A stretch of DNA of 64,000 nt, from contig JBEVVG010000001.1 in assembly GCA_040507225.1 (NCBI GenBank), forward strand, positions 868,001-932,000, given 5' to 3'. Below are positions 43,253 to 50,159 of this stretch, piece after piece. The stretch's first letter is position 1. Each line of letters opens with the position of its first letter. The stretch comes from Thiodiazotropha sp040507225. GTDB taxonomy: Bacteria; Pseudomonadota; Gammaproteobacteria; Chromatiales; Chromatiaceae. A program made the translations under genes and the position numbers. Under the pieces are notes generated by a model that had not been told where the DNA came from, searched no databases, and worked only from the letters and a program-made list of their open reading frames with translations.

Positions 43253-43390
43253 GGCTTACCTGGGTGTCATACTGGCGGAATGTCATGGCTTGATGGGGCT
43301 TCTGGGGATGGGACAGCGAGTCCCCGGGCGCCACCCGGCTACGGATTCGATCAGTCCTTCCCTGAGCGGGAAACTTCCGCCAGGATGTTA

Positions 43391-43666
43391 TCACAGCAAA
43401 CTCGAAAAAGGGGGGTGTTTCAGGTACCAGCCGCGTTGCCTGGGGAGACCAGGTAGTTCGTACAGCACTCGGGGCAAACAGCCACAGTCCCGCAAATCCT
43501 CGATCCACGGATCCGCCCGGCACTGTGCATGGCCCATCGGGTCGTGTCGGAACACAGCGGCTCGATGCGGCATGCTGACCTGCGCGTGCCACCTGCAGCA
43601 AGGCGTCAAAACGCCGTAGCAACCCCCCTGCAGATAACATTGATCACGCAGTCTGCAGGCAGGCAT
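43391..43666 (-). CDS. Possible small cysteine-rich protein of unknown function
   Basis: This 91-residue frame has eight cysteines (MPACRLRDQC, GGCYG, PCCRWH, AQCRADP, DCGCLP) and several His, a composition suited to metal binding. No family is recognised. It lies alone in the 536-bp gap between tmk and the pentaheme cytochrome gene, so it fills otherwise empty DNA, but the opposite-strand frames here are also open and no strong ribosome site is seen. Confidence 0.3.
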   Translation of the reverse strand: MPACRLRDQCYLQGGCYGVLTPCCRWHAQVSMPHRAAVFRHDPMGHAQCRADPWIEDLRDCGCLPRVLYELPGLPRQRGWYLKHPPFSSLL

Positions 43667-43700
43667 GCTTCGGCCTGACCTTTGAAATCCGTAATGTTAG

Positions 43701-43736
43701 GGGCTTCAAGCCTGACCATGGTCAGACTTGAAGCCC
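43701..43736. repeat. 36-bp near-perfect palindrome
   Basis: The arms GGGCTTCAAG and CTTGAAGCCC flank a second inverted pair CTGACC / GGTCAG; only one C-A pair is mismatched. It lies 53 bp past the stop of the c554-like gene with no T-run on either strand. It may work as a bidirectional terminator, an mRNA-stabilising structure, or a protein site. Confidence 0.5.
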
Positions 43737-43788
43737 TGAAGACCACATATTACGTGGCCGGGTTGATAACAGCACCAGATTCCTGGCC

Positions 43789-45081
43789 TCAGAGTTTCAC
43801 CTCGCTGACAGCAATCAACTTCGGTGCGGTCAAGTCCTCGGGCAGATGTTTGAAATTTTCCACCAGCGCAGGCCAAAGCAGATTGTAGTAAAGTTCGCCA
43901 CGCACAAGCACCACATCACTGGCCGGAATATCATACGAGAGCAAACGTTCCTCGTGGGGCTTCAGACGCGAGTCCAACCCGAGTTGAGTCGCGACCGGAG
44001 GCATCGCAGGATCGCCTTTATCATCCGCAAGGCGATATGCGAGGTAGGCCTTATCATCAGATTTACCCGGGTGACCAGCGGCGTTCTCCCATACCTGGTT
44101 GCCGTTCCCGTCATATGCCGAGAGCTTCATGTAAATGTTACGGAAAGGCGCCCCTGTGGGCAGGCTGTGAGGCTGCATGTTTTTCAGCTTTACAGTGGTC
44201 TTCAACACACTACCACCGTTCTGAACATCGATGCTGAACACCACACTGCGCTTCAGCATGCCATCCCCATGTCCACCCTTCATGCCGTGATCAATCATCC
44301 CCCCGGCAACAGGCATATGACAGGACTGGCAATTCACATTGCTACCTGCGTACTCATTGCCTGTCTGACAAAGTGGCACGCCGTGCGGATTGTTACGTTT
44401 ATCATGACAACCCATACAGGCGGCATTGGTCTTCATCAATTCCGGATTACTCGCCATGGGAAGGGCAGGAATCGCCTCACCGTCGAGTTCCAGGGCACCC
44501 TGGGTGTGTGGATTCGGCTTGCTGTCATCGTCTGCAGCGACGCCACCGAACAGATCATCCTGAGCTTTCAGTTTATCGAGTTCCTGAGTAAAACCCTGGG
44601 GACCTTGCAGCACCTCCGAGCGCTCATAGGCTTTCAACCCAAGCAGCATTTTTCCGTCCTTGCCGGATGTTCCCTTGAAAGCGGCCAGGGTATGGCAGGC
44701 AACGCAATTGACGCCTTCTGCATACGCAACCTTGGCATCCAGTTTAGTGGATTGATCCACGGCGGCATTCGGAGCGTGGCATTGGAGACAGACAGGATAC
44801 TTCCCGGAAGCCTTGTGCTTCACTCCTTCCTGGGTAGGATCCCCTACCACCTTTTTATAGAACGTAGCGTGTATGGGATCATCTAGTGCAGTGCTTTTCG
44901 CATGCATTGACTCCTTCCACTGGGCATAGATTTCTTTGTGGCAGTTTTTACAGACTTCAGAAGATATCAGGTGTATTGGTGTAGTGGCATCAGCAGTGGC
45001 AACCGATCCGAACAGCATTACCAAAAGAGAAAAGACGCGTGAGCAGGTACTGCGAAAACTCTGAGCGAACATGGCATCCAT
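43789..45081 (-). CDS. Pentaheme cytochrome c554-like protein
   Basis: The 430-residue secreted protein has a signal peptide (residues ~13-32) and five CxxCH motifs at 44-48, 98-102, 126-130, 222-226 and 251-255. The first half resembles cytochrome c554-type domains; residues ~277-430 form a heme-free beta-rich domain (VVFSIDVQNGGSVLKTTVKLKN, HSLPTGAPFRN). Classical c554 is tetraheme and lacks such a domain. A GGGGGG ribosome site lies 6 nt before the ATG. It diverges from the octaheme gene and is a candidate redox partner for it. Confidence 0.82.
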   Translation of the reverse strand: MDAMFAQSFRSTCSRVFSLLVMLFGSVATADATTPIHLISSEVCKNCHKEIYAQWKESMHAKSTALDDPIHATFYKKVVGDPTQEGVKHKASGKYPVCLQCHAPNAAVDQSTKLDAKVAYAEGVNCVACHTLAAFKGTSGKDGKMLLGLKAYERSEVLQGPQGFTQELDKLKAQDDLFGGVAADDDSKPNPHTQGALELDGEAIPALPMASNPELMKTNAACMGCHDKRNNPHGVPLCQTGNEYAGSNVNCQSCHMPVAGGMIDHGMKGGHGDGMLKRSVVFSIDVQNGGSVLKTTVKLKNMQPHSLPTGAPFRNIYMKLSAYDGNGNQVWENAAGHPGKSDDKAYLAYRLADDKGDPAMPPVATQLGLDSRLKPHEERLLSYDIPASDVVLVRGELYYNLLWPALVENFKHLPEDLTAPKLIAVSEVKL

Positions 45082-45218
45082 GGTTTACCCCCCTTTACTA
45101 AACAGTCAGAGTGATTCTTGTACTTCTTTTATTTCCGCGTCCGAGTATTACATAAGACCCCATGTTGTGTGAAGAAAATAGAACATCACACGAACCTTAA
45201 TTACCGAGTTAAAATCTA

Positions 45219-45246
45219 CTTATATAATAAAAATTAATACAAACAA
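45219..45246 (-). promoter_or_regulatory. Candidate promoter of the pentaheme cytochrome gene
   Basis: On the minus strand TTGTTT and TATAAG are spaced by 16 nt, in an AT-rich stretch, and would start transcription near 45212, about 130 bp before the start codon. Prediction by eye only. Confidence 0.35.
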
Positions 45247-45263
45247 GTTCGCTCTGACCTGTC

Positions 45264-45284
45264 GAATAAGATCCGTTCTTATTC
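45264..45284. promoter_or_regulatory. Inverted repeat GAATAAGA-N5-TCTTATTC
   Basis: Two perfect 8-bp arms separated by 5 nt lie between the divergent promoter candidates, just upstream of the minus-strand -35. The form is that of an operator for a dimeric regulator. Related ATAAG/CTTAT dyads lie at 48175-48210. Confidence 0.45.
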
Positions 45285-45375
45285 CGATAAGCGTAACCTC
45301 ATATCGTATTCTTAAACTTGTTGTTGGATTGCCTGCTTTCCCGCGCCTGCCGCCAAGATTTGGTGATCAATACAC

Positions 45376-45404
45376 TTGGCATGGTTTTAGATGATTGATA
45401 TTCT
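45376..45404 (+). promoter_or_regulatory. Candidate promoter of the octaheme cytochrome gene
   Basis: TTGGCA and TATTCT are spaced by 17 nt. The predicted start is near 45411, the first base of a 50-nt hairpin, leaving a leader of about 165 nt. Confidence 0.4.
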
Positions 45405-45410
45405 CTTATG

Positions 45411-45460
45411 CGCATGGAAGATCCAGGCTCCACAGCAGTGCGGGATCCAACTTCCATGCG
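45411..45460 (+). promoter_or_regulatory. Hairpin in the leader of the octaheme cytochrome gene
   Basis: CGCATGGAAG (45411-45420) pairs perfectly with CTTCCATGCG (45451-45460); inner ATCC and GGAT can extend the stem. It would form the 5' end of the mRNA and could protect it or control translation. No T-run follows. Confidence 0.4.
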
Positions 45461-45575
45461 AGCCTACCTTCATGCCGTATCAAAGCGGGCTCCACTGCCA
45501 ATTAATAATAACCTCGAAGGCTCGACATGTTCGGAAACTGCTCCTTGATGTCCAGCCAGGCAAGGAGTAGCGAGC

Positions 45576-47048
45576 ATGCACACACCGACCTGCAGGGTTT
45601 CCCTCCTGTTTCTGATTCTGCTGTTGTCCAGTTCGACGCTCATCGCAGACAAAGTCACCCTCAACCCCGATGAATGGGGTGACCCTGCCGGACAGGAATG
45701 TGTCAGTTGTCATTCCAAATCATCCTCCGGATTAACCGAGCAATGGCGGCGAAGTGAACACGCCACAGCCAATGTGAATTGCCTGGATTGTCACAAAGCC
45801 GATATTGACGACCCTGATGCCATCACCCACGAAGGCGCCGTCATTGCCACTATCGTATCCCCCCAGGATTGCGGCCGATGTCACAGCGCTGAGTACACTC
45901 AGCAAAAAGGCTCTGTACACTCAGAGGCATTTTCTCTCATTGAGGACAGGCTTCCGGATCTGGCGCATCACGTGGGCGGCGATGCAATTGTGGCTGCGGG
46001 ATGCGACCAGTGTCACGGATCCCGAATCAGGGTCCGCGGGGATGGGACCCTGGATGCCGCCACATGGCCCAATTCAGGCATCGGCAGAATCAACCCGGAC
46101 GGATCCAAAGGCTCCTGTTCCGCGTGTCACGGGCGACACGGATTTTCCAAGGCCCAGGCACGTGAACCCAGCGCCTGCGTACGCTGCCACGCAGGCCCCG
46201 ATTCACCGGACAAAGCCATCTACGAAGCATCCAAGCATGGCATGTTGTACGACGCGCAACGTGCCCAGATGTCCATGCACAGCAATGACTGGATAGCCGG
46301 CAAGGATTATGTAGCCGCGCCAACCTGCGTGACCTGCCACATGGGCGCCGCAGGTAAACTCAAGGCGACCCACGATGTCGGTATGCGCAACATGTGGAGT
46401 TTAAACTCGCCGGTATCGGTCAAACAGCAACTGGTGGTATTGGAAGATGGCGACAAGTTGGAAATTCCCGACACTCAGCCCACCCCCAAACGCGGCAGCC
46501 AAATAACCAAAGCCGATGGCAGCCTGGGCACCGTTCGGGCCGTTGCCTCTCCCGAACGCCGTCGCCAGGCCATGAGCCTGGTGTGTCTCGAATGTCACGC
46601 GAAACCGTTTACAACGAATTTCATGCGCCAGTTCGATGATGTCGTCGGACTATTCAATGAAAAATTCGCCGAACCGGCCCAGTCAATCATGCGTACGCTC
46701 TATGATGAAGGACTGCTGACACCCACCGCCTTCGATGAACCCATAGAGTTCACCTACTGGGAGCTTTGGCATGACGAAGGAGCCCGAGCAAGGCACGGCG
46801 CTGCGATGGCCAGTGCGAATCACACCTGGTGGGAGGGCATGTATCAAGTTGGTCGTAACTTCTATGCGCGCTTCATCCCCGAGTTGAAGTCCGTTGCGGG
46901 CGAGGCGCGTGCCCAGGCACTGCTTGAAACCCATGTCTTGAGTCAGCCTTCACATGAATGGTTGAACCAGCCGCAAGCCGGCAGTTCGATTCTAGGACCT
47001 GTTAACACTAATCCGGTAGGCCCTGGGTCTCAGACAAGACGGCAATAA
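45576..47048 (+). CDS. Octaheme hydroxylamine oxidoreductase-like cytochrome c
   Basis: The 490-residue precursor has a signal peptide (LLFLILLLSSSTLIA) and eight CxxCH motifs at residues 42, 69, 99, 143, 181, 201, 251 and 337, the number and spacing of HAO. An AAGGAG ribosome site lies 8 nt before the ATG. The region where HAO carries the heme-cross-linking tyrosine appears to read SANHTWWEG (residues 413-421), with His416; HAO-like proteins without that Tyr tend to act reductively on nitrite or hydroxylamine. It is followed after 2 bp by a NapC-type gene, the order of HaoA-HaoC pairs. The last ~18 residues are encoded by repeat-like DNA. Confidence 0.85.
   Translation: MHTPTCRVSLLFLILLLSSSTLIADKVTLNPDEWGDPAGQECVSCHSKSSSGLTEQWRRSEHATANVNCLDCHKADIDDPDAITHEGAVIATIVSPQDCGRCHSAEYTQQKGSVHSEAFSLIEDRLPDLAHHVGGDAIVAAGCDQCHGSRIRVRGDGTLDAATWPNSGIGRINPDGSKGSCSACHGRHGFSKAQAREPSACVRCHAGPDSPDKAIYEASKHGMLYDAQRAQMSMHSNDWIAGKDYVAAPTCVTCHMGAAGKLKATHDVGMRNMWSLNSPVSVKQQLVVLEDGDKLEIPDTQPTPKRGSQITKADGSLGTVRAVASPERRRQAMSLVCLECHAKPFTTNFMRQFDDVVGLFNEKFAEPAQSIMRTLYDEGLLTPTAFDEPIEFTYWELWHDEGARARHGAAMASANHTWWEGMYQVGRNFYARFIPELKSVAGEARAQALLETHVLSQPSHEWLNQPQAGSSILGPVNTNPVGPGSQTRRQ
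46992..47009. repeat. Copy of the TAGGACCTGTT repeat at the 3' end of the octaheme gene
   Basis: CTAGGACCTGTTAACACT lies within the last 20 codons of the octaheme gene, where the protein loses its family character (after HEWLNQPQAG). It shares the TAGGRYCTGTY core with the other copies. Confidence 0.35.
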
Positions 47049-47050
47049 TC

Positions 47051-47677
47051 ATGCGTAAATTCAGAATACCGGTCATCATATCCCGAGACGTCTTCTATGC
47101 CTTGGTCATTGGAGGATTGGCGGGAATCAGCCTGATGCTTTTTCTGATCGAATTCGACGAGCTGACCAGTTCGGAAAAATTCTGCACATCCTGCCATTCC
47201 ATGGAACTGTCAGCCCTGCCCTATCGAAAATCCGTGCACTATCTACCCGTTTCGGGGGTACGCGCAAGTTGTGGGGATTGTCATGTCTCGGAGGGGGTAT
47301 TCGCGGCCACCTGGGATCACATCAAGGGCGGAAAAGATCTGCTGGCGCAAATGATCGGTCCGGACTACGACGACCCGGTCGTCAACGCCCTGCACCTACC
47401 CGATGCCGCATTCAGGGCCAGACGCTGGTTTCGTGAAACAGGATCAGCGACCTGCAAGCGTTGTCATGCGCTTGAAGCGATCCAGGGCAAACGAGCCAAC
47501 ACCCTGGCCATCCATCTGGAGGAAACAGCGGGTAAGAGTTGCATCGACTGCCACATCAACCTGGTCCACAGATCTGTTCCTGATGAAAACACGTTCAAGA
47601 GAGACGCATGGAATACAATGATCGAACAGGAGTTTGGGCTCGAACCAGGCAGCGCCGAGCGAATATTGAAACAGTGA
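47051..47677 (+). CDS. Tetraheme NapC/NirT-type quinol dehydrogenase
   Basis: The 208-residue protein has one N-terminal TM anchor (VFYALVIGGLAGISLMLFLI) and four CxxCH motifs at residues 45-49, 74-78, 135-139 and 164-168. CTSCHSM places the Met used as a heme ligand in NapC/NrfH. These proteins oxidise menaquinol or ubiquinol and pass electrons to periplasmic reductases, or the reverse in cM552 of ammonia oxidisers. It follows the octaheme gene by 2 bp, so the two form one functional pair. Confidence 0.9.
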   Translation: MRKFRIPVIISRDVFYALVIGGLAGISLMLFLIEFDELTSSEKFCTSCHSMELSALPYRKSVHYLPVSGVRASCGDCHVSEGVFAATWDHIKGGKDLLAQMIGPDYDDPVVNALHLPDAAFRARRWFRETGSATCKRCHALEAIQGKRANTLAIHLEETAGKSCIDCHINLVHRSVPDENTFKRDAWNTMIEQEFGLEPGSAERILKQ

Positions 47678-47692
47678 TAACCTTGACAGACC

Positions 47693-47757
47693 AAGCCCTG
47701 GATCTGAGGCATCACAGGCGCACGTGCACCTGCACCGCCTGCGTTAGCACAGGGCTT
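47693..47757. terminator. Nested hairpin between converging genes
   Basis: AAGCCCTG (47693-47700) pairs with CAGGGCTT (47750-47757). Inside, CAGGCG (47715-47720) pairs with CGCCTG (47736-47741) and GTGCA with TGCAC. It lies 16 bp past the NapC-type stop and just before the end of the small membrane protein gene; probably a bidirectional termination structure. Confidence 0.45.
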
Positions 47758-47772
47758 TGTCGAATGACCGGA

Positions 47773-48003
47773 TCAGTGCGTGCAGTCCCTGAGCGAAACA
47801 CCCGGTACCAAAGACAGCACCACGGTCACCAGGATGATTACCGGACTGGCCAGTACCATGCCCAATGCCAGAGGCTGCAACAGAACCAGATTCACCGATA
47901 CAGACATCAGGTGTGCGAAGACTTCCAGAATCATGCCGGCAATCAGGAACCCTCCGGCCAGCATGACCACTGTACGCAACCGTTTACAGTTCAATATTGC
48001 CAT
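47773..48003 (-). CDS. Small two-TM membrane protein of unknown function
   Basis: The 76-residue protein has two hydrophobic helices (about residues 12-32 and 38-66) with a short polar link. A near-ideal AGAGGAA ribosome site lies 6 nt before the ATG, supporting translation. No family is recognised. It converges with the NapC-type gene and may belong to the cytochrome module. Confidence 0.6.
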   Translation of the reverse strand: MAILNCKRLRTVVMLAGGFLIAGMILEVFAHLMSVSVNLVLLQPLALGMVLASPVIILVTVVLSLVPGVSLRDCTH

Positions 48004-48323
48004 AATCTATTCCTCTCATACATAAGTATATCATAATATACTTGTACCGTTGATGTCTACGCCTGCATGAATTCGCGAGGAAGCATTTGAATCCAGCGTC
48101 ACATCAAATTCCTTACCTGTATTATCGGCTATATTAGATTATCCTTTAATTTTAATATTCGTTATCCGTGTATTCTTATGATAAGTAACACATTGATAAG
48201 TAATTCTTATGGATAAATGTGAAATCGAGGTTATTCCGTTCTGATTCCTCGTTCTCAATAGCTGGAAGAACGACTGTCTGCAACTGTTTCAACGTCCAAG
48301 CGGAGCATGGACGCCGAGGCTGT
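48004..48323. other. AT-rich gap upstream of the small membrane protein gene
   Basis: This 320-bp stretch is AT-rich (48120-48240) and has CTTAT-G-ATAAG at 48175-48185 and ATAAG-N5-CTTAT at 48196-48210, words also found in the operator-like repeat at 45264. It should contain the promoter of the 76-residue protein. No gene is seen. Confidence 0.5.
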
Positions 48324-49319
48324 TCAGCGCTTCAGCTGGTATTTCCTGACCGCCCGGTTATGCGCCTCCAGGGTCTCCGAGAAGACGTGGCCACCATTGC
48401 CGGTGGCCACGAAAAACAGTTCATTGCCCTTCTCCGGATGCATGACCGCCTCGATGGCTGCACCACTTGGCATAGCGATTGGTGTGGGTGGCAGGCCCTT
48501 CCTTACATATGTGTTATAGGGGGTATCTGTGCGTAAATCCTTCTTTCGGATATTGCCGTCATAGTCTTCCCCCATACCGTAAATCACAGTGGGATCGGTT
48601 TGCAGCAACATCCCCTTCTTCAAACGGCGTACGAACACACCCGCAATCTTACCTCGTTCTTCAGGCAATCCGGTTTCCCGCTCCACGATAGACGCTAGAA
48701 TCAGTGCCTCGTAGGGCGTCTCAAACGGCAGTCCTTCCTCCCTGCCAGCCCAGGCGTTTTGCAACACCTCCTGCATCCGTTGATAGGCACGCGACAGAAA
48801 CTCTTTGTCGGTGGTGCCCTTGGGAAAATGATAGGTGTCAGGGTAGAACAGTCCCTCCGGGTGGGACTCCTGCAGCCCAAGCTGCTGCGTGATCGACTGC
48901 AGATCTCCATCGCTCAGCGTCTGCTGAAGTATCGGGTTGGATTTCACCGCCTGCATCATCTGCTTAAAGGTCCAGCCCTCGATCAGCGTCAGGGCATGCT
49001 GCACCACCCGGCTCGAGGTGAAGATTTCCAGCAACCTGGGTGGCGTGGTGCCTTGCATAAGGTGATATTCACCGGCCCTGAGACGACTGGCCTGGCCACT
49101 CCAGCGCACCATGAGTTCGAAAAGCACCGGTTTCTGCAGAATGCCTTTGTGTTTCAGATCCTCAGCCAACCCTCGCACACTGGTGCCCGGCACCAGGACA
49201 TAATCCACGCCCTGCTCCGGCAGACTGAGGGGGCTGCTGAGGAAATCCTCATATTCCATCCATCCCCAGGCGAGCAAAAGACTGACAATGAAGACCAAAA
49301 TGCCGATGAGTCGGTTCAT
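48324..49319 (-). CDS. mltG: Endolytic murein transglycosylase
   Basis: The 331-residue protein has an N-terminal TM helix (LIGILVFIVSLLLAWGWM) and the YceG/MltG domain. The catalytic Glu is in LILASIVERETG; the DPTVIYGMG and TPYNTYVRKGLPPTPIAMPS motifs complete the site. It terminates glycan strands in the periplasm. It follows pabC, the usual order, but tmk is displaced 5 kb downstream. Confidence 0.93.
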   Translation of the reverse strand: MNRLIGILVFIVSLLLAWGWMEYEDFLSSPLSLPEQGVDYVLVPGTSVRGLAEDLKHKGILQKPVLFELMVRWSGQASRLRAGEYHLMQGTTPPRLLEIFTSSRVVQHALTLIEGWTFKQMMQAVKSNPILQQTLSDGDLQSITQQLGLQESHPEGLFYPDTYHFPKGTTDKEFLSRAYQRMQEVLQNAWAGREEGLPFETPYEALILASIVERETGLPEERGKIAGVFVRRLKKGMLLQTDPTVIYGMGEDYDGNIRKKDLRTDTPYNTYVRKGLPPTPIAMPSGAAIEAVMHPEKGNELFFVATGNGGHVFSETLEAHNRAVRKYQLKR

Positions 49320-49330
49320 GAAGTGAAATT

Positions 49331-50149
49331 CTACTGAAAAAAGGTCTCAGTGATGAGTCTGTGTGAAAAAGGGATACCTGACAGACGATCCAGATCAAAA
49401 GCGACCTCGGCGACCTGCGATACCGGACAGACCCCCCACACGGCATTGGTGAGGAACAGACCATCGGCGTTTTCAAGATCCTCAACACGCAGCCTGACCT
49501 GACGTGCAATCAGTCCCAGTCCTGCGGCGGATGCCAGCACCAGCTCTCTCATCACACCAGCAACACCACTCTGGCTGAGATCGGGAGTCAGGAGATCGTT
49601 GCCATGCAACACAAACAGATTGGACTGGGTTCCACATATCAGGTTGCCGAGATCGTCAAACATCAAACCCTCGGCAATTTCAGGATCGTCCCATTCGTCT
49701 CGCGCCAATACCTGTTCCAGGCGATTAAGGTGCTTGATGCCTGCGAGTCGGGGCTGGCGTGACAGACGGGTCTCACACACACGGACCCGCACGCCATTAC
49801 GATACCAGGCCGGGGGATATTCCGGCCAGGGATGCAGACCCAGAATGCGCCGGGGTTGAGATGCTGTAGGCGGCCGGTAGCCGCGGCCACCGCTACCCCG
49901 GGTGAGGATGATCTTCACTATCCCCCGCTCGACACCAACACAGAGTTGCTTGGCCTCCCGTTCGAGCAGATGTTTGTCGGTGATTGGAAAGCCGAGTCGC
50001 TCTTCACCGCGTTGCAGGCGCGCCATGTGGCGTGACCACAGCGGCATGCACCCTTCAAGAACGGCAATGGTCTCGAAAAGGCCATCGCCATATTGCAGTC
50101 CACGATCCGTAACCGGAACCTGCTCAGAGGCCAGCCCGTCGATCAACAA
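49331..50149 (-). CDS. pabC: Aminodeoxychorismate lyase
   Basis: This class IV PLP aminotransferase-fold enzyme makes p-aminobenzoate. VTDRGLQYGDGLFETI is the N-terminal motif; the PLP lysine lies in SRQPRLAGIKHLNRLEQVLAR; GVAGVMRELV contacts phosphate. The TTG at 50149 matches the known N-terminus and lies just past the fabF stop; a GTG at 50200 would overlap fabF by 41 bp. Confidence 0.88.
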   Translation of the reverse strand: MLIDGLASEQVPVTDRGLQYGDGLFETIAVLEGCMPLWSRHMARLQRGEERLGFPITDKHLLEREAKQLCVGVERGIVKIILTRGSGGRGYRPPTASQPRRILGLHPWPEYPPAWYRNGVRVRVCETRLSRQPRLAGIKHLNRLEQVLARDEWDDPEIAEGLMFDDLGNLICGTQSNLFVLHGNDLLTPDLSQSGVAGVMRELVLASAAGLGLIARQVRLRVEDLENADGLFLTNAVWGVCPVSQVAEVAFDLDRLSGIPFSHRLITETFFQ

Positions 50150-50159
50150 GGTGCAGGAA

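Larger units (their letters stand above)
45082..45575. other. AT-rich divergent control region of the cytochrome module
   Basis: This 494-bp gap has a strongly AT-rich core (about 45110-45330), unlike the surrounding GC-rich DNA. It holds one promoter-like element on each strand, a 21-bp inverted repeat and a 50-nt hairpin, described separately. No gene is seen. Confidence 0.6.

Noticed and set aside
43164..43640. 158-codon minus-strand frame between tmk and the pentaheme gene
   Set aside because: Overlaps the tmk start and lacks any motif; the Cys-rich frame in the same DNA is somewhat more protein-like.
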